From an uncultured Draconibacterium sp. (GTDB taxonomy: Bacteria > Bacteroidota > Bacteroidia > Bacteroidales > Prolixibacteraceae): DNA of 64,000 nt. Where the stretch lies: assembly GCF_963677565.1 (NCBI RefSeq), contig NZ_OY781981.1:62001-126000 (forward strand). Direction: 5' to 3'. Shown here piece after piece: positions 1 to 9,321 of this stretch. Under the pieces are notes generated by a model, which was given only the letters and a program-made list of their open reading frames with translations, was not told the origin of the DNA and did no database searches. Position 1 is the stretch's first letter; the number at the start of each line of letters is the position of its first letter. Position numbers and translations under genes: made by a program.

Positions 1-59
1 CCAAATGTAAAAAACATTCCGATTATGGTTAGCAACAATATTATTTTATATTTTTTCAT
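1..59 (-). CDS. N-terminus of a gene downstream of susC (probable SusD-like lipoprotein), cut by window edge
   Basis: Only the first 19 codons lie in the window. An ATG at 59 reads leftward into a Lys-rich start and a hydrophobic stretch typical of a signal peptide (MKKYKIILLLTIIG, then MFFTF). It starts 24 bases after the stop of the SusC-type receptor on the same strand. In Bacteroidota the gene directly after susC is nearly always susD, a glycan-binding outer-membrane lipoprotein. The SusD identity therefore rests on position; the lipobox and mature protein are outside the window. Confidence 0.5.
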   Translation of the reverse strand, partial: MKKYKIILLLTIIGMFFTF

Positions 60-82
60 AATTAATCGTCTTTAAAGTGTTG

Positions 83-3000
83 TTAAAACTGAAGGTTTAC
101 TCCAAATGTAAATGTTCGCGGTTTCGGATACGATGTATAATCAATTCCCATTGAAGGCACACCGTTTTCATCTGCAACAGTATTAATTTCAGGATCGTAG
201 CCGGTATAATCGGTAAACACCAGTAAATTATTTCCGGTTACATAAACACGTGCATTACCTAACCAATCGATTGATTTGGTGTTGAATGTATACCCTACAG
301 TAAGGTTTGACAAACGCAGGAATGAGGCATCTTCAATAAAACGAGACGAGAAAGCATTTGAGTTATCAGGGCTTTCATTCGATTCGTACACTTCTTTTGT
401 TACATTAAATCCTTTATCAAGAGGTCCTTTCAGGAAAAGTGCATTGGCGGTATTGTTGTACACTTTATTTCCAACGGATCCATACCAAAACATACTAAAA
501 TCAAATCGTTTGAAATCGATATTCGTTGTAAAACTGTATGTGAAGTCTGGTAAAGCAGAACCTAAATACTCTTTTACAGCAACTCCTTCGTTATCTGTTT
601 TATATATACTTAAACCATTTGAATCGAGTCCCTGGTAAACCATTCCGTAAAATGTACCCACAGGCTCGCCATTGGTAATAATCTGTACTCGTGTACCAGA
701 CAATCCCTGTCCACTTGCATTTCCGGTTTCGATCAGCTGAACCGGCAGATCTTTTACTTCGTTATGAATGTAGGCCAGGTTACCACCTATTTCCCACGAG
801 AAATCGTTTTTATCCACAACCAAACCATTCAAACCAATTTCCAGACCATTATTAATGATTCGAAGATCAGGAACATTTTGCCATTGTGTTTGTGTGGCAG
901 CAGGTGCTTTTGCAGGTATCTCGAGCAGCACATCTTTGGTTGATTTGCTAAACACATCAATTGTTCCACTTAAACGATTGTTGAAGAATCCAAAATCGAT
1001 TCCAACATTTGTTTGCAGGGTTGTTTCCCATTGAATATCGGGATTCGGAGTGCGCAAGAATGTTATACCGGGGCTTAACGTGCCATTAAAATATCCATTT
1101 GCAGAAGGAGTTGTACCAACAGCCAGTAAAGATATTTTATCAGGAATTTCCTGGTTACCGGTCATTCCCCATCCCAAACGAAACTTCAGGTTACTGAGAG
1201 ACTCCATGCTTTGCATAAATTCCTCTTCCGAAACGCGCCAGGCAAATGCTGCCGACGGAAAGAATCCGTACTTTTTGTTTTCTCCGAATTTTGAAGAGCC
1301 ATCCATACGGCCGGTAAACGTTAACAGGTATTTATCTTTGTAGCTGTAGTTTACCCTTCCGAAAAATGACTGTAACTCGCGTTCGTAAGCTGATGAATTA
1401 ACGATTGCCGACGAAAAGTTTCCATACTGAAGATTATCGGTATATTTTATATCATCCACTTCAAATCCGTTCACATTCATTTCGGTTGTGGTGAATTTTA
1501 TAAATTGATAGGCATGTCCTGCAAGGAAATTGAAACGATGATCTTCATTTATAGTTGTTTCGTAGGTAAGGTAGTTCTCTATCAGTTTATTGTTGGCAGC
1601 AACACTGTTAATATTTGCCTCTCCTTTATTAACTAGATAACTCAGTTCCTGATCCTGGTTTACGCGCCGTTCGGCAACGGTGCGGTCTAAACCGATATTG
1701 AGCTTATACTTCAGGTTTTCAATTATCTCGTATTCTGCAGAGCCGTTAAAAATTATCCGATCGGTAAGCGTTACATCATCAACAAGGTCTAACATTGCAC
1801 GAGGATTTCGTTGATCATGTGCATGTTGATAATAGCTACCATCCTCATTAAAAACAGGATATGTTGGATTCAGTTTCAATGCAGACAAAATCAAGTCCCC
1901 TTCGTAACCCGATCCATCTTGTTCTGTAATTGGCGATCTTGAATCAATAACATGTGAAGCAATCAGTGTTCCACCAAGCTTTAATTTACCATTAAAAAGA
2001 TCTTGCGAAACTTTAATTTTTCCGTTTATTTTCTCTTGTCCGGTTTTGTCAACAATACCTTCCTGATCAAGGTAACCAAGAGATGCCTGATAAGTAAATT
2101 TATCGGTACCACCTCCGAACGACAGGTTATGGCTTTGAGTTATTCCTGTTCTGTAAATTTCATCCTGCCAGTCGGTACTTGCTCCAAGGTCTAATAACTT
2201 CGTTCCATCGGCCTTTGTATATGAGCGAAACTCACTTGCTGATAACATATCAAGTTTTTCGCGAATTTGTGAAACTCCCATGTAACCATCATACGACAAT
2301 GTTCCTTCGCCTTTTGTTCCTTTTTTGGTAGTAATAATAACAACACCGTTGGCTCCCCGTGCCCCATAAATTGCTGTTGAAGAAGCATCTTTAAGAATAT
2401 CTATTGATTCGATGTCTTCAGGATTTAAAAAACTCAATGGGTTTTTACTCGAACCACTTCCATATCCGGCAGCGCTTCCACCTGTAGGAGTAATATCGGC
2501 ATTATCTAAGGGAATTCCATCAACAACATATAACGGCTCCTGGCCTGATCGAATTGAATTTGAACCGCGAATACGCACTGACATCCCTGTTCCGGGCTCG
2601 CCACTGTTTTGAGTAATGTTTACTCCGGAAACCCTTCCCTGCATCATTTCTACCGGGTTGGTGGCAACACTTTTATTCATATCGTCTTCGGTTAACCGGT
2701 TGGTAGCTCCGGTTAAATCGCTTTTGCGTTGAACGCCATAGCCAATAGCAACTACTTCATCAAGTTCCATAACATCCTCCTGCAAGGTAATGTTGAATAA
2801 AGTCTGGTTGCCAATTTCAATATCCTGGGTCTGAAATCCCACAAAAGAGAAAGAAAGCACGGCTGCATCAACAGGAACATCAAGCTGGAAATTGCCATCA
2901 AAATTGGTCACTGTTCCAATCGTTGTCCCTTTTACAATTACCGAAACACCCGGTATTGGCTGCCCCCCGGCATCGTTTACAACACCGGAAATCGTTTTGT

Positions 3001-3397
3001 TTTGCTGCACCGATATTCCGTCAAGTATTTCTGTATTTCGAGTGATGGCAATTTGCCGGTCGCTTATTCGGTAGGTAAGATTTGTTTCTTCCAAAGCTTG
3101 TTCCAAAACATTTTCAACAGTAACATCATTAACTGTTACATCAACTCGTTGGTTTGGATTTACAATATCGTCGGAATAAACAATGATAAATTCGCTTGAT
3201 TTTTCGATTTCGTGGAACACTTGTTTTAGCGTTACATTATTTAATTTCATCGAAAATTTTGCTGTTTGAGAATAGGTATTTGCAGTAGCCGCAAACAGTG
3301 TAGATAGTAGTAGGATAGTAGTTAGCCTCATGATAAGGAATGTTTTTTTGACAAGCCGTGTTTGCACAGCAATGCCTCTCTTACAAATTTTATTCAT
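83..3397 (-). CDS. SusC/RagA-type TonB-dependent receptor with N-terminal STN signalling domain
   Basis: Outer-membrane receptor of 1104 residues that would import a glycan or other large nutrient with TonB energy. In order: a signal-anchor region (about 1-43), an STN (secretin/TonB short N-terminal) domain at about 48-120, a carboxypeptidase-regulatory-like domain at about 133-208, then plug and barrel. The family signature LDEVVAIGYG is at about 212 and a plug motif LYVVDGIPL follows. The chain ends in aromatic Phe (FGVNLQF), as outer-membrane barrels do. The STN domain is the part of transducing receptors that talks to FecR, and a FecR/ECF sigma pair lies just upstream on the same strand (gap 124 bases), so induction by its own substrate is likely. 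Substrate is unknown; two GH29 fucosidases elsewhere in the window make a fucosylated glycan one possibility, but they are not linked to this operon. Confidence 0.93.
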   Translation of the reverse strand: MNKICKRGIAVQTRLVKKTFLIMRLTTILLLSTLFAATANTYSQTAKFSMKLNNVTLKQVFHEIEKSSEFIIVYSDDIVNPNQRVDVTVNDVTVENVLEQALEETNLTYRISDRQIAITRNTEILDGISVQQNKTISGVVNDAGGQPIPGVSVIVKGTTIGTVTNFDGNFQLDVPVDAAVLSFSFVGFQTQDIEIGNQTLFNITLQEDVMELDEVVAIGYGVQRKSDLTGATNRLTEDDMNKSVATNPVEMMQGRVSGVNITQNSGEPGTGMSVRIRGSNSIRSGQEPLYVVDGIPLDNADITPTGGSAAGYGSGSSKNPLSFLNPEDIESIDILKDASSTAIYGARGANGVVIITTKKGTKGEGTLSYDGYMGVSQIREKLDMLSASEFRSYTKADGTKLLDLGASTDWQDEIYRTGITQSHNLSFGGGTDKFTYQASLGYLDQEGIVDKTGQEKINGKIKVSQDLFNGKLKLGGTLIASHVIDSRSPITEQDGSGYEGDLILSALKLNPTYPVFNEDGSYYQHAHDQRNPRAMLDLVDDVTLTDRIIFNGSAEYEIIENLKYKLNIGLDRTVAERRVNQDQELSYLVNKGEANINSVAANNKLIENYLTYETTINEDHRFNFLAGHAYQFIKFTTTEMNVNGFEVDDIKYTDNLQYGNFSSAIVNSSAYERELQSFFGRVNYSYKDKYLLTFTGRMDGSSKFGENKKYGFFPSAAFAWRVSEEEFMQSMESLSNLKFRLGWGMTGNQEIPDKISLLAVGTTPSANGYFNGTLSPGITFLRTPNPDIQWETTLQTNVGIDFGFFNNRLSGTIDVFSKSTKDVLLEIPAKAPAATQTQWQNVPDLRIINNGLEIGLNGLVVDKNDFSWEIGGNLAYIHNEVKDLPVQLIETGNASGQGLSGTRVQIITNGEPVGTFYGMVYQGLDSNGLSIYKTDNEGVAVKEYLGSALPDFTYSFTTNIDFKRFDFSMFWYGSVGNKVYNNTANALFLKGPLDKGFNVTKEVYESNESPDNSNAFSSRFIEDASFLRLSNLTVGYTFNTKSIDWLGNARVYVTGNNLLVFTDYTGYDPEINTVADENGVPSMGIDYTSYPKPRTFTFGVNLQF

Positions 3398-3521
3398 AAA
3401 TTTAAAGCGTTTAATTAAAGATGTTAATTAATTATTCTCTTGAACCGGCAGGTGGTGCGAACACTTTCCGGTTCTTTTTTTAGCTAGATAGTTTTACTTG
3501 GTTTCTACATAGGCAAGATGT

Positions 3522-4721
3522 TTAATTTGGTTTTACGATAAAATAATCTCCATTCTGTTGTTTTCCCCAGTCGATTGGTACAAAAGCCTGGATAACATCA
3601 AGTACTTCTGAGATATCGCTTTTAAGGTCAAGTTTTCCCGAAATTTTATAGGTTCCCAGCAATGGATCTTTTATGTGTATTCGTTTGTTGTAATATCTTT
3701 CCAGTCTTCTTACCACTCTGTTTAAATCCTGTTTGTCGCAATCGAACATTCCTTCTTTCCAGGAAGTATAACTGGCCACTTCAACATTATTTACATAGTT
3801 TACACCGCTTTCTTTATCGAGGTAAAACATCTGATTGGGAACCAAAACCATTTTGTCTTTTCCTGTCAACAAACCCGATTTTTTTGTTTCAACACTCACA
3901 CTTCCCGTAACCAAAACGGTTTGAAACATCTGATCATCAGGATATGCCAGCACATCGAAACTTGTTCCCAACACTTCAACATCGGCATGTTCTGTACGAA
4001 CAATAAAAGGTACCTCCACGTTACGTTCAACTTCAAAATAAGCCTCACCAATTAACAGCACTTCTCGTTGCTTTTCATCAAAAACAGATGGATACATTAA
4101 CTGGCTACCGGCATTCAACCAAACACGGGTTCCATCGCTTAATGTAACTTGCGAGCTTTTCCCGTATGGAATAATAACCCGGTTTGTAATTTGCTCTTCC
4201 GCTATTTTTTGTTGTCGTATTGTGTCATTATCAATAATGACATTTTCTCCGGTGGCATCGTATTTTATTTCCGATTCTTTTGAATTTAAGGGAATTGATT
4301 TTCCATCGGACAGAATAATCTGGGCTTCGTTAAAGTTCAGAGGTTCATTTTCTGCAATGGTAAATTCTGCTTTTTCCGCAGCATTGTTATACCAGTAGTA
4401 ACTTAATGCTCCGGTAGCAAAAACAAGTACAAATACTGCAGCATATTTTAAAACTGTAAGGAAACTAAATTTCTTCTCAACCGATTTATGTTTTGCATTA
4501 TTCCAAATGGCAAAAACTTCATCGAGCGTAAGCTCTTCGTGCGCAAATTTAAAATGGTTGTAGATCTCAACGGCCTCCTCTATCTCCTCCTTTTTTTCAG
4601 GATGTTCCTCAATAAAAGTATCCCAGTACAGTTCCGCATCGCTATCCGATTTTAACAACCATTGAATAAATGAGTCGTCGTTTAAAAAATCTGTTGAGCT
4701 ATATAATTTGTATTTATTCAT
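3522..4721 (-). CDS. FecR-family anti-sigma factor
   Basis: 399 residues. The N-terminal cytoplasmic part (1-85) would bind the ECF sigma factor. One membrane segment lies at about 87-108 (LKYAAVFVLVFATGALSYYW). A periplasmic FecR domain at about 190-290 contains the family-type stretch VTLSDGTRVWLNAGS. The C-terminal 70 residues (RVVRRLERYYNKRI) match the DUF4974 type found in Bacteroidota FecR proteins. It lies between the sigma gene and the SusC receptor on the same strand, the usual order of a cell-surface signalling unit: receptor STN domain to FecR to sigma factor. Confidence 0.92.
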   Translation of the reverse strand: MNKYKLYSSTDFLNDDSFIQWLLKSDSDAELYWDTFIEEHPEKKEEIEEAVEIYNHFKFAHEELTLDEVFAIWNNAKHKSVEKKFSFLTVLKYAAVFVLVFATGALSYYWYNNAAEKAEFTIAENEPLNFNEAQIILSDGKSIPLNSKESEIKYDATGENVIIDNDTIRQQKIAEEQITNRVIIPYGKSSQVTLSDGTRVWLNAGSQLMYPSVFDEKQREVLLIGEAYFEVERNVEVPFIVRTEHADVEVLGTSFDVLAYPDDQMFQTVLVTGSVSVETKKSGLLTGKDKMVLVPNQMFYLDKESGVNYVNNVEVASYTSWKEGMFDCDKQDLNRVVRRLERYYNKRIHIKDPLLGTYKISGKLDLKSDISEVLDVIQAFVPIDWGKQQNGDYFIVKPN

Positions 4722-4865
4722 TTCAATAACAAGCTGTTACAATCTTACCTGTAAAATAATTGCACCATTATCAATGGCCTTAACTATAGCTATAAGACGG
4801 AGGTTATGAAAGTGTTGACACTTTTTATTGATAATTTTATATGTTGAAAAACATACGAAGGAGAA

Positions 4866-5474
4866 TTATGAAGAATGAACAAACAACAAGTACAGGAAAT
4901 TGGAAATACGCTTCTTGTCGCTCTTTATCACATTTCTTATTTTTTTAACGGCCCTGCTTATCAACGATCGGGATGACTGTTCTTCCATATGAAGTACTTC
5001 TGCAATTTCTTTATGACTTAATCCGAAGTAGAAACGCAGATACAATGCCTCTTTTTGTCTGCTGGTAAGCGACTCAACAGCCGAGCGAACTGCCAATGTT
5101 TTTTTCGAATAAATATCATTTTCAAACGCCTGTGTATCGAGTTTTTCAAAACCAATCTCAAACCGATAATCGCCACGTTCCATTACCTGTTCAAATTTAC
5201 TTGAACGAATAATTTCGCGAACAATTTTTCGCTTTAACGAAGTAAATAAATAGGCTTTTACATTATCGGTTGGGCTAAGCTTTGTGTGCGTTTGAAGAAG
5301 TGTGACAAAAAGATCCTGAATACAATCTTTTATCAAAGATCGATCGACACTAAATTTACAGCCAAATGCATACAGATCGTTTACATTGGCGAGATAAATT
5401 TTTGATAGTGCACTTTGGTTTCCTTCAAGAAAGTCTTTCCAAAGTTTTGCATCTTCTTTTTGATTCGGATACAT
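4866..5474 (-). CDS. RNA polymerase ECF sigma-70 factor, FecI-like
   Basis: 202 residues. The region 2 segment (about 28-95, with DCIQDLFVTL) recognises the -10 element, and the region 4 helix-turn-helix (about 135-190, with YLRFYFGLSHKEIAEVL) recognises the -35 element. No long extension is present. It is the first gene of the sigma / FecR / SusC set and has its own -7-like box 26-33 bases upstream. Expected role: switch on the receptor operon when FecR signals substrate binding. The spacer of 144 bases to fecR holds an AT-rich stretch with no clear signal. Confidence 0.9.
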   Translation of the reverse strand: MYPNQKEDAKLWKDFLEGNQSALSKIYLANVNDLYAFGCKFSVDRSLIKDCIQDLFVTLLQTHTKLSPTDNVKAYLFTSLKRKIVREIIRSSKFEQVMERGDYRFEIGFEKLDTQAFENDIYSKKTLAVRSAVESLTSRQKEALYLRFYFGLSHKEIAEVLHMEEQSSRSLISRAVKKIRNVIKSDKKRISNFLYLLFVHSS

Positions 5475-5499
5475 TTAGGCAATGATAGTTAGTTGCCTG

Positions 5500-5507
5500 C
5501 AAAGGTA
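5500..5507 (-). promoter_or_regulatory. -7 promoter element for the ECF sigma gene
   Basis: The plus strand reads CAAAGGTA, which is TACCTTTG on the minus strand and fits the Bacteroidota -7 consensus TAnnTTTG. A start site near 5493 would give a leader of about 20 bases. No good -33 TTTG is seen at the usual 19-21 base spacing. Confidence 0.5.
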
Positions 5508-5616
5508 TATGATTTAGAAGGTAAAAAAAAACATGGCTCCCAAATCTAAAAAAATAAGATGCCTCCAACACTGGTAGTTGAAACTTCCTGATGAATCGAA
5601 ACTCTACTGAATCTTT

Positions 5617-5796
5617 CTATTTCAAATGATACTGCTGTTTTATTTCAGCACGCTCCATATCATCCAACGATTTCATATATCCTTTCCAACCCGGACACCA
5701 GTTGATATGCCAACGCCAAAAGCGGCCGGCAAAAGATTTAGGTTTTTCATCGTACCTGGCGCGAAGTTTACATTCTGCGCAATTTGATTCAGCCAT
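5617..5796 (-). CDS. Conserved small Cys-containing protein (59 residues)
   Basis: An ATG at 5796 opens a 59-codon frame. The product begins MAESNCAECKLRARYDEKP and continues with FAGRFWRWHINWCPGWKGY, ending in a charged helix-like tail. The CxxC pair (Cys6, Cys9) and a third Cys in WCPGWK suggest a small metal-binding or zinc-ribbon-like fold. Several Trp and basic residues would suit nucleic-acid contact. It begins 40 bases after the miaA stop on the same strand, so co-transcription with the tRNA-modification gene is likely. I have a memory of similar short proteins in Bacteroidota but no function to offer. Confidence 0.7.
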   Translation of the reverse strand: MAESNCAECKLRARYDEKPKSFAGRFWRWHINWCPGWKGYMKSLDDMERAEIKQQYHLK

Positions 5797-5836
5797 GATA
5801 GTTCGGTTTAAATTAATTGTTGTTATTTTTTCCCTT

Positions 5837-6760
5837 TTACGAAGGTTGTTCTAACAGTTTCAAAATCTCCCCAACTTTTTCATCCATTGGCAGGTGTCCG
5901 TTAATCCAGTGAATTTTTGTCCCACGCTTTTCCATTCCCCTGAACCAGGTCATCTGTCGTTTGGCAAACTGATGAATGGCAATTTCCAGCTTACTGAACA
6001 TCTCATCAAAACTCAACTCGCCAATTAAATGCAGGGTCAGAAATTTATATTCCAGCCCGTAATAAATCAACTGCTCGGGTGTTAAACCTGAGTCGAGTAA
6101 TTTCTGCACTTCATCCAGCATTCCCTCATCCAACCGCTGTTTTAAACGGGTGGTAATTCGTTGGCGGCGCATTTCACGATCGAAATCAATTCCTACATTC
6201 AAGCTTTTTATTTCGGGCATTTCGGAATCTTCTTTCGGATGATTTCGATAATAATGCTCTATTTCTATTGCACGAATGGCACGACGATCGGTTTCCACAT
6301 CGGTTTCATTGTGCAATTCAGGTTTAAGTTCTTTCAAAATTTCGGTGAGTTCCTCCAGCGATTTTCCTTCCAGTTCTTTTCGCAATTCTTTGTTCGGCGG
6401 AACTTCAATTAAACGGTAATTTCGTAACACCGCCTCAAGATACAAGCCACTGCCACCGCACAACACCGGAAACTTTCCGCGCGATTGTATCTTGTTAAAA
6501 ACCTCAATAAAATCAGTCTGAAAACGATAAACATTGTAATGCTCTCCGGCATCTTCAATATCAACCAGGTGCGATGGCACTTCAACGCCGTCAACAAAAT
6601 AATCCTCGTAATCTTTACCGGTTCCCAAATCCATTCCGCGGTAAACCTGACGTGAATCGGCCGATATAACTTCTCCATTTAATTGCGTGGCCAAATGTGC
6701 AGCCAATCCGGTTTTTCCGGTTGCTGTTGGGCCAAGTATCGTTACTAAATTGGTTTTCAA
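5837..6760 (-). CDS. miaA: tRNA dimethylallyltransferase MiaA
   Basis: 307 residues, normal for the family (about 300-316). It transfers dimethylallyl from DMAPP to the N6 of A37 in tRNAs that read UNN codons. Visible motifs are the P-loop GPTATGKTGLA (10-20), the DSRQVYRGMDLGTGK block (35-49) that holds the catalytic Asp, and the LCGGSGLYLEAVL block at about 102. The start at 6760 puts the P-loop at the usual distance from the N-terminus. It is followed by the 59-residue protein gene. Confidence 0.97.
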   Translation of the reverse strand: MKTNLVTILGPTATGKTGLAAHLATQLNGEVISADSRQVYRGMDLGTGKDYEDYFVDGVEVPSHLVDIEDAGEHYNVYRFQTDFIEVFNKIQSRGKFPVLCGGSGLYLEAVLRNYRLIEVPPNKELRKELEGKSLEELTEILKELKPELHNETDVETDRRAIRAIEIEHYYRNHPKEDSEMPEIKSLNVGIDFDREMRRQRITTRLKQRLDEGMLDEVQKLLDSGLTPEQLIYYGLEYKFLTLHLIGELSFDEMFSKLEIAIHQFAKRQMTWFRGMEKRGTKIHWINGHLPMDEKVGEILKLLEQPS

Positions 6761-6914
6761 AATTCCGTAGTTTTAGCTACAAAATAACAAAATATAAGTG
6801 TCTTATCCATTCATTAACTACTTTTTAAATTTTTTAATAAATAGTTTTTCTTTTTGTAAATTATTATCAAATAGATGTAACTTTGAACCAATTTCATACC
6901 AAAAAAGTAAGCGG

Positions 6915-7553
6915 ATGATTAAAGAAGCATGTGTTGAATCGTTTTCAGAGGCTAAGCTGGCACAAGACAGAGGAGCTAACCGAATTGAGTTGTGTTCTGA
7001 TTTGGCAAACGACGGGTTAACTCCTGATTTCGAGACCATGAAAAAAGCCTGTTCCGAACTGGATATTCCGGTTATGGTTATGGCTCGTCCGCGTGCAGGC
7101 AATTTTGTACATTCGGCTGATGAAATTGAAGCAATGAAATCTTCTATCGATTTGGCAAAAGAAGCTGGCGCCGACGGTATTGTTTTTGGCTTATTAACGC
7201 CCGACAATAAAATTGATGAATCAAACACACGTTTGCTTGCTGAATATGCCTATCCGCTGCCTGTAACTTTTCACAAAGCGATCGACGAAATGGAAGATCC
7301 GGTTGAAGGCGTACGCGTTTTAAAATCCATTCCGAATATAAAACGAATACTTAGTTCGGGAGGAAAAACTACAGCGTTTGAGGGACAGGAAGTGATTCGC
7401 AAAATGATAACAGAAGCAGAAGGAAAAATCATCATTTTGGTCGCCGGCAAAGTTACGGCTGAGAATGTGAATGAGATGCAGCAAATTACGGGGACCACCG
7501 AATTACACGGTCGTAAAATTGTTGGCGATCTTACTTCAGAAAAGAATAATTAG
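6915..7553 (+). CDS. cutC: CutC-family protein (copper homeostasis annotation)
   Basis: 212 residues from the ATG at 6915, which gives the standard N-terminus MIKEACVESFSEA; longer upstream in-frame starts lack similarity to the family. Motifs seen are GANRIELCSDLANDGLTP, a PRAGNFVHS segment typical of CutC, DGIVFGLL, and LSSGGKTTA near residue 148. The family is a TIM barrel once linked to copper tolerance; its true reaction is not settled. The fucosidase gene follows after 24 bases on the same strand, so the two may share a transcript. Confidence 0.93.
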   Translation: MIKEACVESFSEAKLAQDRGANRIELCSDLANDGLTPDFETMKKACSELDIPVMVMARPRAGNFVHSADEIEAMKSSIDLAKEAGADGIVFGLLTPDNKIDESNTRLLAEYAYPLPVTFHKAIDEMEDPVEGVRVLKSIPNIKRILSSGGKTTAFEGQEVIRKMITEAEGKIIILVAGKVTAENVNEMQQITGTTELHGRKIVGDLTSEKNN

Positions 7554-7577
7554 AATAGAAATCAAATAACTACAAGG

Positions 7578-9056
7578 ATGAAAAAATTATTGGTGCTGAT
7601 ACCGGTTTTTCTGGCATTTATGGTAAGTGCGCAGTTGGAACATGAAATTACTGACTATGTATGGCCAACCGACCAGGCTTTATTAGAAAAGCTTGAAGAT
7701 TGGCAGGATTTAAAATTTGGACTATTAATGCACTGGGGAGCATACAGCCAGTGGGGTGTTGTTGAATCGTGGTCGATTTGCCCCGAAGATTATGGATGGT
7801 GCGAACGTAAAAAAGGCAGTAATCCGGATGATTATTTTACCTACAAGAAGGAATACGAAAACCTGAAACTATCGTTTAATCCAACCGGATTCAATCCTGA
7901 CAAATGGGCCAAAGCCGCTGCCGATGCAGGAATGAAATACTTGGTTTTTACAACCAAACACCACGATGGTTTTTGTATGTTCGACTCGAAATATACTGAT
8001 TACAAAGTAACCAGCACAGAGTGTCCGTTTAGTGTAAATCCTAAGGCAAACATTACCAAAGAGGTGTTTGATGCATTCCGCAACGAAGGATTGTGGGCAG
8101 GTGCCTACTTCTCGAAACCCGACTGGAACAGCCCCGATTACTGGGATCCGAAATTCCCACCAATGGACAGAAACGTAAACTACGATCCGGCTGCACATCC
8201 TGAAAAATGGGAAAACTTTGTCCAGTTCACTCAGAACCAAATTATGGAATTGATGAGCGACTACGGAAAAATCGATATTCTGTGGCTCGATGGTGGCTGG
8301 GTTTCAAAGAAATCGCCGGAAGAAATAAAAGACTATTATACCCACGTTGCAGAAACTGCGACTTCAGGATTCCCAATTTCACGCGCTGTAAACCAGGATA
8401 TCAGAATGAACGAGATTGCAGCTAAAGCCCGTGAAAAGCAACCGGGCTTGATCGTGGTTGACCGTGCAGTAAAAGGTCCGAACCAAAACTACCTGACCCC
8501 GGAGAACAAAGTTCCTGAGACACAACTTCCTTACCCTTGGGAAAGTTGTATTATAGCAGGTGGAGGTTGGTCGTGGGTGCCGGATGCATCATTTATGTCG
8601 CCAAAAGAAGCTATCCATATGCTGATAGACATCGTTGCAAAAGGGGGCAACCTGCTATATAATATTGCTCCGGGCCCAGATGGGAAATGGCCTGCTGATG
8701 CCTACAAATTGCTTGAAGCAATGGGTAACTGGATTGATGTAAATGGTGAAGCAATTTATTCTACCCGAGCCATTGCGCCATACAAATCCGATAATATTTG
8801 CCTGAGTCAGCAAAAAGATACAAAAGCAGTTTATGCCATGTATTTGGAACAGGAAGACGGTAGCGGCTTACCGGCCTCATTTACTGTTAAAGGAATTAAA
8901 GCAGCCAAAAATGCCAAACTTACCCTGCTGGGTGCCAAAGGCAATTTAAAATGGCAAAACACCGACGAAGGAGTAAAAGTGACCATTCCTTCCAGCATCA
9001 GAAAAAACCTGCCTTGCGATTTAGCCTGGGCAGTTAAAATATCTGCTATTCAATAG
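7578..9056 (+). CDS. Alpha-L-fucosidase, GH29 (exported)
   Basis: 492 residues with an N-terminal signal peptide (MKKLLVLIPVFLAFMVSAQ), so periplasmic or surface exposed. Retaining hydrolase that removes alpha-L-fucose. Family motifs: FGLLMHWGAYSQWG at about 47, YLVFTTKHHDGFCMFDSKYT at about 112, and KIDILWLDGGW where Asp238 is in the nucleophile position. A C-terminal beta domain follows residue 390. The region between the barrel motifs is long and carries a MNEIAAKAREKQPGLIVVDR segment. Downstream is a clear terminator. The upstream cutC gene is 24 bases away. Confidence 0.93.
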   Translation: MKKLLVLIPVFLAFMVSAQLEHEITDYVWPTDQALLEKLEDWQDLKFGLLMHWGAYSQWGVVESWSICPEDYGWCERKKGSNPDDYFTYKKEYENLKLSFNPTGFNPDKWAKAAADAGMKYLVFTTKHHDGFCMFDSKYTDYKVTSTECPFSVNPKANITKEVFDAFRNEGLWAGAYFSKPDWNSPDYWDPKFPPMDRNVNYDPAAHPEKWENFVQFTQNQIMELMSDYGKIDILWLDGGWVSKKSPEEIKDYYTHVAETATSGFPISRAVNQDIRMNEIAAKAREKQPGLIVVDRAVKGPNQNYLTPENKVPETQLPYPWESCIIAGGGWSWVPDASFMSPKEAIHMLIDIVAKGGNLLYNIAPGPDGKWPADAYKLLEAMGNWIDVNGEAIYSTRAIAPYKSDNICLSQQKDTKAVYAMYLEQEDGSGLPASFTVKGIKAAKNAKLTLLGAKGNLKWQNTDEGVKVTIPSSIRKNLPCDLAWAVKISAIQ

Positions 9057-9066
9057 CGTTAAAAAG

Positions 9067-9098
9067 AGGAGGCGCAGTTAAAATCGCCTCCTTTTTTT
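9067..9098 (+). terminator. Rho-independent terminator after the GH29 gene
   Basis: AGGAGGCG at 9067-9074 pairs with CGCCTCCT at 9085-9092 across a 10-base loop, followed at once by a run of T. It lies 10 bases after the fucosidase stop. Confidence 0.85.
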
Positions 9099-9190
9099 CC
9101 TCCATCATCATCTTACCCCAACATTAACAATTCTTACCCACGCATGCTCTACAACATGTTTTCTAAAAATTTGCTCTATTTTCGCGCGCT

Positions 9191-9210
9191 TTAATTGTAA
9201 GAACAATTAA
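9191..9210. repeat. Perfect 20-base inverted repeat in the SulP upstream region
   Basis: TTAATTGT and ACAATTAA flank a 4-base centre (AAGA). It could be an operator or a short hairpin. It stands 35 bases before the GC-rich structured leader element and between the GH29 terminator and the SulP gene. Confidence 0.5.
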
Positions 9211-9244
9211 ACGAATAGTCTTTTTGAATTTTTATTAATAATCC

Positions 9245-9321
9245 CCCGGGACGAGACTTCAGGAGCATGCAAAGATATCTCCTCCAACCAGCCACGGTGC
9301 TGGGGTCTCCCACCTTCCGGG
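9245..9321. ncRNA. Predicted structured RNA element upstream of SulP gene (three-way junction)
   Basis: In an AT-rich spacer, 77 bases of GC-rich sequence contain four nested, exactly complementary arms. CCCGG 9245-9249 pairs with CCGGG 9317-9321. GAGAC 9253-9257 pairs with GTCTC 9305-9309. Inside, AGGAG 9261-9265 pairs with CTCCT 9279-9283 and CCAGC 9288-9292 pairs with GCTGG 9299-9303. This makes a closing stem with two side hairpins. It ends 29 bases before the SulP start, as a riboswitch or leader would. I cannot match it to a known riboswitch or to SRP RNA. The minus strand could fold the same way, and a minus-strand TATCTTTG (9270-9277) lies inside it, so direction is open. Confidence 0.5.

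Noticed and set aside
9245..9321. SRP RNA or a known riboswitch (c-di-GMP, SAM, cobalamin)
   Set aside because: The conserved cores of these RNAs are not present; GCAAAG alone is not enough for c-di-GMP, and the fold is a three-way junction rather than one long SRP hairpin.
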